Source: Bacteroidota bacterium (GTDB lineage: Bacteria; Bacteroidota; Bacteroidia; UKL13-3). Taken from it: a stretch of 57,272 nt of DNA. The DNA is taken from NCBI GenBank assembly GCA_025359805.1, contig JANYDU010000018.1, positions 1 through 57,272 on the forward strand, written 5' to 3'. How positions within the stretch are numbered: position 1 is the stretch's first letter; every line of letters starts with the position of its first letter. The notes under the pieces are model-generated. The model saw only the letters and a program-made list of their open reading frames with translations, was not told the DNA's origin and made no database searches. The position numbers and the translations under genes are program-made. This document shows positions 24,928-34,347 of the stretch, piece by piece.

Positions 24928-26331
24928 ATGTATCAAATAAAATTTGGAACTGACGGTTGGAGAGGAATTATTGCAGCTGAGTTTACTGTTGAAAATGTAA
25001 AGCGTGTTGCTCAGGGTACTGCAGAATATATCAAAAAAAATCATGCTAATAATTTGTCCATTGTACTTGGGCACGATTGCCGTTTTGCGGGTGAATTGTT
25101 TGCCGAAACTACCGCACAAATCATGTGTGCAAATGGCATCAAAGTAAAATTAGCAAAAGGATTTGTTTCTACTCCTATGGTTTCATTAGGTGCCGTAAAA
25201 TTTGGTGCATCATTGGGCGTCATTATCACAGCAAGTCATAACCCGCCTGCATACAACGGCTATAAATTAAAAGCACATTATGGAGGACCATCAAGTCCGG
25301 ATGTGATTGATGAAGTGGAAAAAAATATTCCTGAAACTGTTGATCTAAAATTACAATCCATTGATGAATTGGTAAAATCAGGATTGATTGAATATGTAGA
25401 TTTAGAAACGCTGTATGTACATGAAGTAGAAAATAAATTCGACCTTAATACCATTAAAAATTCGGGGATGGAATTTGCCTACGATGCCATGTACGGAGCA
25501 GGACAAAATGTGATGCGAAAATTATTCCCTGAAATTACTTTATTGCATTGCGATTATAATCCGGGCTTTGATGGACAAGCTCCTGAACCTATTCATAAAA
25601 ACTTGCATGAGTTTAGTGAATTGATAAGAGTGAGTGAAGATATTGATTGCGGATTGGTAACCGATGGCGATGCGGATAGAATTGGTTTATATAATAAAAA
25701 AGGAGAGTTTGTTGATTCACACCATATCATTTTATTGCTTGTTCATTACCTCCATAAATACAAAGGCATGAGCGGAAAAGTGATTACCACTTTTAGCGCC
25801 ACATCAAAAATTACTGCATTAGCAAAAGCGTATGGGTTGGATATTGAAATTACTAAAATTGGTTTCAAATACATTTGCGAAAAAATGGTTACCGAAAATG
25901 TGTTGGTAGGTGGAGAAGAAAGTGGGGGCATTGCCATTAAAGGTTTTATTCCGGAACGTGATGGAATTTGGATTGGGTTAACACTTTGGGAATTTATGGC
26001 AACTACTAAAAAATCTTTAGATGAGCTTATTCAAGAAGTGTATGATGTGGTTGGAAAATTTTCGATGGGAAGAATTGACTTACATATTACCGAAGAAATA
26101 AAACAACGTGTATTAGAAAATTGCAAATCCGGAAAATATACTTCGTTTGGAAACTATAAAATTGAAAAGGTGAAAGACCTTGATGGATTTAAATTTCATT
26201 TAGGAAACGAGGAATGGGTGATGATACGAGCAAGCGGAACTGAGCCTGTGCTGCGTGTTTACAGCGAATCATCAACAGATGAAAAAGCTAATGCCATTTT
26301 GGAAGCCACTAAAAAAACTATTTTAGCTTAG
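24928..26331 (+). CDS. Alpha-D-phosphohexomutase (phosphoglucomutase/phosphomannomutase)
   Basis: A 467-residue phosphohexomutase. Domain order: G-T-D-G-W-R-G near the N-terminus, active-site phosphoserine in T-A-S-H-N-P-P (about 106-112), metal loop D-G-D-A-D-R-I-G (about 248-255), sugar-binding G-G-E-E-S-G-G (about 328-334), and phosphate-binding R-A-S-G-T-E-P near 435. It interconverts hexose 1- and 6-phosphates; glucose against mannose is not resolved by these motifs. The product would suit the sugar-1-phosphate nucleotidyltransferase encoded at 34.8 kb. Confidence 0.92.
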   Translation: MYQIKFGTDGWRGIIAAEFTVENVKRVAQGTAEYIKKNHANNLSIVLGHDCRFAGELFAETTAQIMCANGIKVKLAKGFVSTPMVSLGAVKFGASLGVIITASHNPPAYNGYKLKAHYGGPSSPDVIDEVEKNIPETVDLKLQSIDELVKSGLIEYVDLETLYVHEVENKFDLNTIKNSGMEFAYDAMYGAGQNVMRKLFPEITLLHCDYNPGFDGQAPEPIHKNLHEFSELIRVSEDIDCGLVTDGDADRIGLYNKKGEFVDSHHIILLLVHYLHKYKGMSGKVITTFSATSKITALAKAYGLDIEITKIGFKYICEKMVTENVLVGGEESGGIAIKGFIPERDGIWIGLTLWEFMATTKKSLDELIQEVYDVVGKFSMGRIDLHITEEIKQRVLENCKSGKYTSFGNYKIEKVKDLDGFKFHLGNEEWVMIRASGTEPVLRVYSESSTDEKANAILEATKKTILA

Positions 26332-26342
26332 CAGCAAACTCG

Positions 26343-29300
26343 TTATTGTTTAATCAGTTTTTGATACTTCCCTACTCCATTTTTTGTGGTAAAATTCACA
26401 AAATAAATTCCGCTGTTTAATGTGTTTGTTTCAACAGCAATTTTCGATTGATTTTTTTCTAAAGAATACGTTTTTGTAAAAACACTTCTTCCCTGAATAT
26501 CTTTTATTCCAATTGTTAAAACTTCATTATTAAAATCTTCAGGTAATAACAATTCAAATTTATCGGTAAATGGATTTGGAGCAATAATGATTGCATCTTT
26601 AATTTCATTTAACAAAATAGCAATGGTATTTGAATACTCAAATTTGCCATCCATATCCACTTGTTTTAAACGATAGTAAACAACCTTTGTCATGTCAATT
26701 ACAGCCGAAGCATCTATAAACTCATAGCTGCTAACTGAATTAGTTGTTCCATTTCCTTTCACTTTTCCTACTATCAACCATTGACCATTATCTAATGCTC
26801 TTTCCACTTCAAAATAATTATTATTTATTTCTGAAGCTGTTTCCCAATTAAGAACTACTGAATTTTTATCTGATAATTTTCCATCAAAACTCATCCATTT
26901 AACAGGCAATGTTAAGGCAGTAAAATTTCCCGCATCAGCACCCACATCCACAGGTGTAAATAGGGAGCGTGTTTGTCCGTCATAATCATCTGTTGCGGTG
27001 TACGTGCTATTTCCAAAAGATTCTATTGGTGTGGCATAGGCACTGTTAATATGTAAATTAACAGATGCACTATTACCTGTAATATTTACAAACCTTGGAT
27101 CAGCAATTGCAGAGTTTGCATCATAACCTGTTGCACTTTTATACGTAGCAAAATTTGTATAAGTAGTTCCGTTTGCATTAATCATACAAGCCAAAGGCAC
27201 TCCGGTATAATATAAATTATAGTTACAAGTTAAACCCGATGTACTTAAAAAATATACAGTATAATGATTCCCTCCTGTGCTGGCATTTGTTCTGGCATTA
27301 TAAAAAATATTATTATAAATATAATCCGTACCTGAGGCATTCCTGTAATAACATGCTGAAATACCAGCTCCAACTAATGCTCCAGTTCCACCTATATAAA
27401 CACTATTCTGCCATAACATTGTGTTTACGTAAGATGTCATGATACCATAAACAATACAAGGTGCGGTAAGGGATGTACCATCCGGATTGATGCCTAACTG
27501 AATCATATTATTTTGAATATTACAATATCCTAGTATAGAATTTATTCCTACTAATCTGGCAGTATTGGATGAAGATGATGTATAAAAACTATGAACAAAA
27601 TTTTTACTGATTACATTGGTTGCGCTTTGATAAGGATCAGCACTAAAGGATATTCCATAAAGAGTTCCGGATGCGGAAGCGTTATTCAGGTATAAATTTT
27701 GAACAATATTCTGTGAAACATTGCACACCAGACTATATGGATTTGTTGTCACTGAAACTCCCACTATCGGGCTCGTGCTTGTGGAAGATGTTGCTAAATT
27801 TTGAATCAGATTACCTGAAATGGTACAAGTTGCGGTATTTGCTGCTATTATATATATTCCAACTATCCCACCAGAACCCGATGCACTCACATTGGTTAAA
27901 TTGGAAACGGTATTCCCGCTCAACAAACTGGTTCCGGTAATATTGTTTACGTATATAGCATACATCATTTGCGCATTGGTTGAATTATTGGAAGCAATAA
28001 TGCTGTTAATAGTGGTAAGACTTCCAATCAGGTTATTAGAAATGGTATTATTAATTCCGGCAACTGATATTCCATAAAATGAAACTGCATGCGCAGGCAA
28101 ACTTCCTCCCACATTAAATGAACCAATGGCATTATTTGAAATGATAGAATTCGAAGATGTACCATCTATATTAATAGCATAAGCACTTGCTGTTCCTGCA
28201 TATTCTGATACGATAGTTATTGATCCAGTACCAATTGATGAACCAATTGTATTACCGTTGATGGTACATAAACCACCTGCATAAATTCCTGTAAAATTAG
28301 TTCCCGAACTATTTGTTGCCAATAAATAATTGGCAATAGTATTTCCGCTAATGGTTGATGCCAATGTGCTGCTGCTGTATATATATAAAGGATAAATAAC
28401 ATTTGCTGTTGAAACCGAACCCAGCACCCAAGCACTGCTTGCACAATATGGAGCCGAACCTCCAATATAATTATTGCTAATAGAAATATAACCTGCCGTA
28501 TTGTAAAAATAAATTCCATACATGCCCCATGCAACAGATGCAGTTAATGATTGCGTTTGGAAAATATGATTGCCTGTAATTCTAAAATCGGTGCAATAAC
28601 TATTTATATTAATTCCTTGAGCACTTTGGAAATATATATTGGGTGAAAAATCATACAAATTATTATTGGCAATAGTATTGGAGTTACTTTCTTTACCGGG
28701 TGTTCCAGTAGCATAAATTAATATATTTGGATTTGCAATGGAACCTGCATGAATAGTACAATATTCAATATCATTGCTATCATTCCCTGATGTTGCAGTT
28801 GTACCTCCAAAGTATACAACACCATAGTAATAAGAAGGAACGTTCCCTGTAATATTACAATACCTAATTGTATCACAACATGCATCATTGTAAAAAGAAA
28901 TCGATGTTCCATTTCCACTAGTAGAACTATAATCATTATTTATAGTAAGTGCTATGGTTGTTCCTAAACCTCCTGGTCTTCCATCAATTTTAAAATACTT
29001 GCAACCATTAAAGATTATAATCGCATTTGAGTTTGAAGAGGTAATTGCAACGCTGCTCACACCCAATGCAGGTCTTAGAGTGATTGTTTTAGTTGGTAAT
29101 GTTCCAAGATTATTTGGAATATATATTGGAAATGTTTCTCCAGAACTGGTGTATGAACTTTGCAACTCAAGCACCACACTATTTGAAAATCCACTTGTTT
29201 GCAATGCTGCAATAGCTGCTGTAATGGTTGCATAATTTCCGGGTATGGTAATTACTCCACTGAGCGTTCCTGTAAGTGTGGTTTGGTTTCCCATCAATAC

Positions 29301-30254
29301 ATTGCTTAACCCACCCTCGGTAACTGCATACACTTTATAATAATATTTTGTAGTTGGAGAAAGACTTAGCATAGATGCAGAAGTTGTGTTTGCTGCAAGC
29401 TGTGTTTGAAAAGTATAATTAATACTATCGGTTGAAATATAAATTACATATCCAACCTCATTGGTCGCATTATCAGTCCAGTTAACAACCATAGAATTTT
29501 GTGTAACGCTTGTAAATGAAAGACTTGTTGGTGCAGCAGGAGTTGGTGGTGTAAAAGAATAGACTTGCCCTGTTGCAGGTTTTGTGCTAAGGTTTGTTGT
29601 GTTTGTTGATGTGCTTGATGATGGAGCAGTACCCGTTCCATTTAATGATTGAAATGTACTGACCCCTTCAATCCCAATAGAAGCGGAACCACTTGCAACC
29701 GAACTAATTTCTTGTCTATAAATAAAATCTATTTTGCCTGAAGTTTCATACAGTTTTATTTGAAATGAAATAACCGAATCATTAGCACTCCAACCCCATT
29801 CTGCATTTAACCACTCGGCAGTAAAAACTCTGTTTGGAGCCGTTCCTGTTGTTTTATATGAGAATACTCCAAATGATTGTGTAAAATCAAGATCGTCCCA
29901 AAGTGGTGCTACAAATGGACGGGGAACTGTGTTTGAAGAAAAGGAATTTGCAGCAACTGCTGTGGTTATTGAAGTAGAACCAAAACCAAATGTGAGCCAT
30001 CCATTTGTGGAAGCTCCCACATTATCATATCGGGTTCCCATAAACCAAAATTCAAATCCAATGGGAATGGAGTTATACCAACCATCATTTGTTGATCCAC
30101 CACTAAAAGTTGGAGCATTAGAACCACTTAGTGCAGTAAATGTTCCAGATGTGGCAGTAAAAGAATAGTTGGATATGCTTTGTGATTTTGCCAGATATAT
30201 AATAGAACACAAGAGAAAAAAAATTAGCGTGTATTTTAAGTAAGTGTTTTTCAT
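26343..30254 (-). CDS. Large T9SS-exported protein: FN3 domain, beta-helix, sorting domain
   Basis: A 1303-residue secreted protein, the largest here. Signal peptide 1-25; a beta-sandwich domain to about 235 (W-L-T-F-G-F-G, P-F-V-A-P-L-W-D-D-L-D); a fibronectin type III domain at about 240-330 (A-P-T-S-L-S-F-T-S-V-T); then about 700 residues of Asn/Ser/Thr-rich short repeats with S-G-N-T-I-x-N and I-S-N-N-x-I-G patterns, as in right-handed parallel beta-helices; a linker with W-M-S-F-D-G-K; and a T9SS type A domain from about 1220 (I-A-P-N-P-F-T-D-K, ending Y-Q-K-L-I-K-Q). Beta-helices of this kind bind or cleave polysaccharides, but no catalytic residues are visible. It converges on the phosphohexomutase gene. 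Confidence 0.9.
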   Translation of the reverse strand: MKNTYLKYTLIFFLLCSIIYLAKSQSISNYSFTATSGTFTALSGSNAPTFSGGSTNDGWYNSIPIGFEFWFMGTRYDNVGASTNGWLTFGFGSTSITTAVAANSFSSNTVPRPFVAPLWDDLDFTQSFGVFSYKTTGTAPNRVFTAEWLNAEWGWSANDSVISFQIKLYETSGKIDFIYRQEISSVASGSASIGIEGVSTFQSLNGTGTAPSSSTSTNTTNLSTKPATGQVYSFTPPTPAAPTSLSFTSVTQNSMVVNWTDNATNEVGYVIYISTDSINYTFQTQLAANTTSASMLSLSPTTKYYYKVYAVTEGGLSNVLMGNQTTLTGTLSGVITIPGNYATITAAIAALQTSGFSNSVVLELQSSYTSSGETFPIYIPNNLGTLPTKTITLRPALGVSSVAITSSNSNAIIIFNGCKYFKIDGRPGGLGTTIALTINNDYSSTSGNGTSISFYNDACCDTIRYCNITGNVPSYYYGVVYFGGTTATSGNDSNDIEYCTIHAGSIANPNILIYATGTPGKESNSNTIANNNLYDFSPNIYFQSAQGININSYCTDFRITGNHIFQTQSLTASVAWGMYGIYFYNTAGYISISNNYIGGSAPYCASSAWVLGSVSTANVIYPLYIYSSSTLASTISGNTIANYLLATNSSGTNFTGIYAGGLCTINGNTIGSSIGTGSITIVSEYAGTASAYAINIDGTSSNSIISNNAIGSFNVGGSLPAHAVSFYGISVAGINNTISNNLIGSLTTINSIIASNNSTNAQMMYAIYVNNITGTSLLSGNTVSNLTNVSASGSGGIVGIYIIAANTATCTISGNLIQNLATSSTSTSPIVGVSVTTNPYSLVCNVSQNIVQNLYLNNASASGTLYGISFSADPYQSATNVISKNFVHSFYTSSSSNTARLVGINSILGYCNIQNNMIQLGINPDGTSLTAPCIVYGIMTSYVNTMLWQNSVYIGGTGALVGAGISACYYRNASGTDYIYNNIFYNARTNASTGGNHYTVYFLSTSGLTCNYNLYYTGVPLACMINANGTTYTNFATYKSATGYDANSAIADPRFVNITGNSASVNLHINSAYATPIESFGNSTYTATDDYDGQTRSLFTPVDVGADAGNFTALTLPVKWMSFDGKLSDKNSVVLNWETASEINNNYFEVERALDNGQWLIVGKVKGNGTTNSVSSYEFIDASAVIDMTKVVYYRLKQVDMDGKFEYSNTIAILLNEIKDAIIIAPNPFTDKFELLLPEDFNNEVLTIGIKDIQGRSVFTKTYSLEKNQSKIAVETNTLNSGIYFVNFTTKNGVGKYQKLIKQ

Positions 30255-30664
30255 AGCATCTATATTGAATTACAAAGTTTAACAATTTTAAGTGAAACCG
30301 TTAAACTTTTTTACATAAAAATTTCTTAATGTCATTTAAGTATAAATGCTGAAGAGTGATATTATTTAGTAACGATTTACCCGTTGTGAGTTGAATCACA
30401 ATCATTCATGACCCATCACCAAGGCAGATGCTTCGTACCTCAGCATTACAAGGGAAACAACATTAAGCATAACAAGAGATTATAAAAACGTCAACCTTTT
30501 GCCGTTAGACTTTTGCTTTGTTGCTTTACACATGGGCGGCACGTCTGTGTGAACAAGGGCAACACTTTGCGGTAAATACTTTTAGACACAACTTCTTTAA
30601 CAATCTATTGTTGATTGTAAACCGCACAACAGGATATGATTAATATAATTTAAACAAAAAAGAT
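30255..30664. other. 410-base non-coding patch of unlike composition
   Basis: From about 30375 to 30625 the sequence is clearly richer in G and C than its surroundings and reads in no frame for long; stops occur in all six frames. Stretches such as GGGCGGCACGTCTGTGTG and ACAAGGGCAACACTTTGCGG look like eroded coding or repeat sequence. A hairpin ACAATC (30600-30605) / GATTGT (30613-30618) lies at the right end. I cannot name it; a remnant of an inserted element or a dispersed repeat is the likeliest reading. Confidence 0.5.
30384..30401. promoter_or_regulatory. CRP-like palindrome TTGTGA-N6-TCACAA
   Basis: TTGTGA (30384-30389), six bases, TCACAA (30396-30401): an exact inverse repeat identical in form to the E. 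coli CRP consensus. It lies 130 bases upstream of the 1303-residue T9SS gene. The Crp/Fnr protein encoded here has an FNR-like recognition helix, so binding by that protein is not expected. It may be chance. Confidence 0.25.
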
Positions 30665-31357
30665 TTACTCTTTTCCACCCATCATCATCTCACTAATTTC
30701 TTCTTGGGTCATCAATTTATATTCACTTGGCACTTTAAATAAATTATCAGAAACTGTTTGTGCTTTCACATTTTTAGCCACTATTTTCATTTTCATTCCA
30801 CTTTGGCTAATATTATATTCCATTAAAAATCCATTGATATTTTTAAAGGCAGGGTTATCTCCACTCGCATTCATTTTTGGTAATTCATCGGTATAAAAAC
30901 AATCCATGCGTTCTGTTTTTCCATTCATGGTATAACTCACTACTGCCTTTTTACATTTGTAACCCGCAATCAATTTTGTTTCTGTTGATGGGGTAACTTT
31001 AAACGTTGGATACTGCCCACTTTTTTTTAGTTCGGCTTCTTTTTTATTGATATCAGCTTCGGTCTGTTTCATGGCAAATTTCTTTCCCATCATATCCATC
31101 ATAATGGTTACTTCTTTTTTTGAATTGTTGCTAAGTGTGGTTGTAGTTCCAGCAGCCATAGGCATTTCAATTCTACTTAATTCATTTTTAAAATAAACGG
31201 TAAGTGATTTTGGAAGCATGCTTTCCATTTGTTTCATTTCGGGTGTAAGTGCAGGATAGCTAATTTCAAACTCTGCCATTCCTTCTTTTAATTTTGTTTG
31301 CGCAAATGCAAAATTACTAATGCTAATGAATACGATTACTTGAATTATTTTTTTCAT
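30665..31357 (-). CDS. Secreted DUF4412-like protein
   Basis: A 230-residue exported protein with a signal peptide ending F-A-F-A-Q20. The mature part has G-M-A-E-F-E-I-S-Y, a long amphipathic region with many Met and Lys, Y-K-C-K-K-A near the middle and D-C-F-Y-T-D-E-L-P with a second Cys, followed by the G-F-L-M-E-Y segment. This pattern resembles Bacteroidota proteins with DUF4412 or GLPGLI-like domains, which have no known function. It is preceded by the enoyl-CoA hydratase gene on the same strand, 31 bases away. Confidence 0.6.
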   Translation of the reverse strand: MKKIIQVIVFISISNFAFAQTKLKEGMAEFEISYPALTPEMKQMESMLPKSLTVYFKNELSRIEMPMAAGTTTTLSNNSKKEVTIMMDMMGKKFAMKQTEADINKKEAELKKSGQYPTFKVTPSTETKLIAGYKCKKAVVSYTMNGKTERMDCFYTDELPKMNASGDNPAFKNINGFLMEYNISQSGMKMKIVAKNVKAQTVSDNLFKVPSEYKLMTQEEISEMMMGGKE

Positions 31358-31388
31358 TTTATGTTGTTGATTTTTATTTATTGTTTAG

Positions 31389-32165
31389 TTACCAAGTTAA
31401 TTTTTCTTTATTTAAAAATGCAGCAATGCCACGTTTGCAATCATCCGTTTTGCGAGCCTTCGCATTCATCTCTGCTGCATAATTTAAGCCTTCATCTAAG
31501 GTTTTATTTTGCACTTCATTAAGCATCTCTTTTACAAAACTTAATGATTGTGCTGATGCTTGTTTACACAATTTTGTGGCTAATTTATTTACCTCTTCAT
31601 CTATCAAACTTTCATCGGCAAGGTAGTTGACTAATCCAATTCCAAAAGCTTTTTGTGCATCCATTACATCACCTGTTAAAAGAATTTGTTTAGCGGTTTG
31701 TTCTCCCAATTTTCTTACCAAAAACACCATTACAATTGCAGGTAGAAATCCAATTTTAACTTCTGTATATCCAAAGGTTGAAGTAGGTGTAGCAAAACAA
31801 AAATCGCATACAGTAGCTAACCCACATCCACCTGCAAGTGCAGGACCATTAACTTGAGAGATAACCACTTTTGGTGAAAGATAAATCATCTTAAATAACT
31901 CCATCAAATTTTTTGAATCGGTTAAATTTTCTTCATCAGTATTGTTTTGAAGTTGCTGTAAATAGGCTAAATCGGCACCAGCACAAAATGCTTCTCCGTT
32001 TGCTTTAAGCACAATTACTTTACAATTTTTATCGGATTCAGCTTGTTTAAAAACAGTTTTTATTTCGTTAACAAATTCAAAACTTAATGCATTTCTTTTT
32101 TCAGGACGATTGAGTGTAATATATCCAATACGCTCTTTTACTTCATACAAAACTAAGTTGCTCAT
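31389..32165 (-). CDS. Enoyl-CoA hydratase/isomerase family protein
   Basis: A 258-residue crotonase-fold protein. Motifs: L-N-R-P-E-K-R-N-A-L near 18, A-F-C-A-G-A-D-L at about 58-65 (oxyanion hole), and V-N-G-P-A-L-A-G-G-C-G-L near 105-115 with a second oxyanion glycine. The two catalytic acidic positions of hydratases fall around F-G-Y-T-E-V-K-I-G (Glu present) and G-L-V-N. Among crotonase proteins, methylglutaconyl-CoA hydratases look similar, but I cannot fix the substrate. It may act with the acyl-CoA dehydrogenase at 23.6 kb, though they are not adjacent. Confidence 0.88.
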   Translation of the reverse strand: MSNLVLYEVKERIGYITLNRPEKRNALSFEFVNEIKTVFKQAESDKNCKVIVLKANGEAFCAGADLAYLQQLQNNTDEENLTDSKNLMELFKMIYLSPKVVISQVNGPALAGGCGLATVCDFCFATPTSTFGYTEVKIGFLPAIVMVFLVRKLGEQTAKQILLTGDVMDAQKAFGIGLVNYLADESLIDEEVNKLATKLCKQASAQSLSFVKEMLNEVQNKTLDEGLNYAAEMNAKARKTDDCKRGIAAFLNKEKLTW

Positions 32166-32179
32166 ATCTCAAAAAATAT

Positions 32180-34246
32180 TTACAATGATAATTGAAAAGC
32201 AATCGAATCACCAACACACGTATATGGAATTTTTTTTTCGTTGAGTAAATCTTTCATCGCCTTTGCCATATAAGGTTTTACTGATGATGTGATGATAACT
32301 TGTTTGGGATAAATTTGTGCCAACAAGTCTTTCAGTTTAACTTTATTTTTAATGATAAGAATATCAACTAAGGAATCCTGATTTGACAAAACAGGTAAGC
32401 CATTTCCAGATAAAAATATTTTTTTATTTTGTACTAACAATTGTTTCCAAATGGTATCTGTAAAAACAATTTGCTGTTGCACAATTCCGCTATGCCAAAA
32501 ATGTTGTTGCATATGAAATCTGACTTTATTTTTATCATTCCACAACATCGAATCAATAATTAATATGGAGTTATTTTTATTGATGAAATTAATTGAAGTG
32601 TGTGATGAAATATTGTAAACGATTATTTTATGTTGAGCATAGTTTTCAAAACTTTGTGCTGCTTGCAAGCCAAAAAAACAACAACTCATCATCAAACCCA
32701 ACTTAAAATAAATACTTCTTCGGAGTAAAAAATAGGCAATAAAAAAAGCAAGCAACGCAAAAATAAATATGGTTTGCATAATGCTAATATGAATTCCATT
32801 TACATACGAAAAAGGCATTTGCTCCACATATTTTACAATGGCATTGGTAAGTAATATTCCCCAATACATAAGCTTGCCAAGCAGCATAGCAATAATTGGA
32901 ATTTTAGAAAACACAATGAGCACAATACCGATGTAAATAATAATTGTGGTAAGAGGAATAATGATGAGATTGGAAAACAAAAAGTAATTTGGAAACTGAT
33001 GAAAGTATAATAACCCCAAAGGAAAAGTGGTGAGTTGTGCAGCAATAGAAACAGAAGTTATTTTCCAAATTTCATTCATCAACCAACTTTCTGTTTCAAA
33101 CCATTCATATACGTATGGTTGTAAAAATACAATGCCAACCACCGCCATATAACTCAATTGAAATCCAACATTGGCAATCATATTTGTATCTACACACAAT
33201 AAAGTAAAAGCAGAAATGGCAAGTGTATTATAAACGTTTGTTGGGCGATTAACCATTTGCCCTAAAATAATAAATGTGAACATCACCGTTGCTCGTAAAA
33301 TGGAAGGAGACAAACCACACAACAAAGAGTAAATCCACAAACTAATAATGATGATAATATGCTTAAATAATTTTGTTCGTTTTGATTTATCCATGAATTT
33401 TAACATCCATCCCAATATCATAAAAATTAAACCCACGTGCATTCCCGAAACCGCTAAAACATGCAGTGTACCTGTGTTTGAATAGGCTTGCACCACATCT
33501 GGATCTATCTCATCATCATATCCATAAAGTAATGCTTGAGCCACCCCGGTTTCAGATGCTGATGCAATATTTTTTGAAAGTGTTTGCTTAAAATATTTTT
33601 GCACATCATATACCCAATTGAATAAAAAATTGGTGTTTTGTAAATCTGTTTTGATAAAATCATCACTTCTTAAATAGGCTTGAAAATGAATATTGTGAAA
33701 TTGTAAATAGCGTTTATAATTAAACTCATCAGGATTATGCGGAGCGGGAACATCTCGTATTAAATTGTTTTTGATGATAAGCACATCACCATATTTTAAT
33801 TGTTTACTTATCGAATCTTTTGCCACATATAGCATTAAATTTCCTGTGCATATTTGTTGTGTTTGAAGTGAATCCATAAACGCCAAAACTTTAGCATGAA
33901 GCTTGAAGGATTTTGCTTTTTCAACTGCTGGTTCATCAATATTTATAATCAAATATTTTGCAGAAATGTGGTTTGAAAAATGATTGTTTTTAAATAATTC
34001 GTTTTGATAAAGATTGAGCGAGATGCCAAATAAATAAAGTGTTAGCGTAAGTAAAAATCCATTTAAAACAGCATATTTAAATCGTTTTAAAAAAATATAA
34101 ACTAAAATAAAACCTACAAACGAAATTCCAAAACCTACAAATGAAATGGAAAACGTACAAGGCAAAAAAATGGAAGTGCTTATACCTAAAACGAATGGTA
34201 AAAGAAAGCGAACAAATGGCACTTGATGCCAAAACGATTGGTACAT
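32180..34246 (-). CDS. comEC: ComEC/Rec2-family membrane protein
   Basis: A 688-residue ComEC homologue, the inner-membrane channel for DNA uptake. Order: two or three N-terminal helices, a DUF4131-like soluble part (D-V-L-I-I-K-N-N-L, P-A-P-H-N-P-D-E-F-N-Y-K-R-Y-L), a competence domain of about ten helices beginning near G-V-A-Q-A-L-L-Y-G and including L-A-V-S-G-M-H-V-G and L-C-G-L-S-P-S-I-L-R-A-T, and a C-terminal 150 residues in the place of the metallo-beta-lactamase domain but without its HxHxDH motif. ATG 34246 gives the usual F-W-H-Q-V-P-F-V-R-F start; an in-frame start at 34357 adds 37 unlikely residues. Confidence 0.9.
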   Translation of the reverse strand: MYQSFWHQVPFVRFLLPFVLGISTSIFLPCTFSISFVGFGISFVGFILVYIFLKRFKYAVLNGFLLTLTLYLFGISLNLYQNELFKNNHFSNHISAKYLIINIDEPAVEKAKSFKLHAKVLAFMDSLQTQQICTGNLMLYVAKDSISKQLKYGDVLIIKNNLIRDVPAPHNPDEFNYKRYLQFHNIHFQAYLRSDDFIKTDLQNTNFLFNWVYDVQKYFKQTLSKNIASASETGVAQALLYGYDDEIDPDVVQAYSNTGTLHVLAVSGMHVGLIFMILGWMLKFMDKSKRTKLFKHIIIIISLWIYSLLCGLSPSILRATVMFTFIILGQMVNRPTNVYNTLAISAFTLLCVDTNMIANVGFQLSYMAVVGIVFLQPYVYEWFETESWLMNEIWKITSVSIAAQLTTFPLGLLYFHQFPNYFLFSNLIIIPLTTIIIYIGIVLIVFSKIPIIAMLLGKLMYWGILLTNAIVKYVEQMPFSYVNGIHISIMQTIFIFALLAFFIAYFLLRRSIYFKLGLMMSCCFFGLQAAQSFENYAQHKIIVYNISSHTSINFINKNNSILIIDSMLWNDKNKVRFHMQQHFWHSGIVQQQIVFTDTIWKQLLVQNKKIFLSGNGLPVLSNQDSLVDILIIKNKVKLKDLLAQIYPKQVIITSSVKPYMAKAMKDLLNEKKIPYTCVGDSIAFQLSL

Positions 34247-34347
34247 AGGCTTTATGTATCTTAATTTGAGTAGTGCAATATAAAAACAAATACAAATACT
34301 TTTAGTATCTATTGTTTGGGTATAATATATTCGTAAAAAAAAGAACC

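Noticed and set aside
28217..28534. Open frame of 105 codons on the minus strand
   Set aside because: A shifted frame inside the Asn/Ser/Thr-rich repeats of the 1303-residue gene; low-complexity sequence stays open by chance.
30408..30485. 25-codon frame from ATG in the non-coding patch
   Set aside because: Too short, no hydrophobic or conserved pattern, and no promoter or coupling; listed as part of the patch instead.
30600..30618. ACAATC/GATTGT hairpin as a terminator for the T9SS gene region
   Set aside because: Six base pairs, no T-run on either side, and placed upstream of the gene start.
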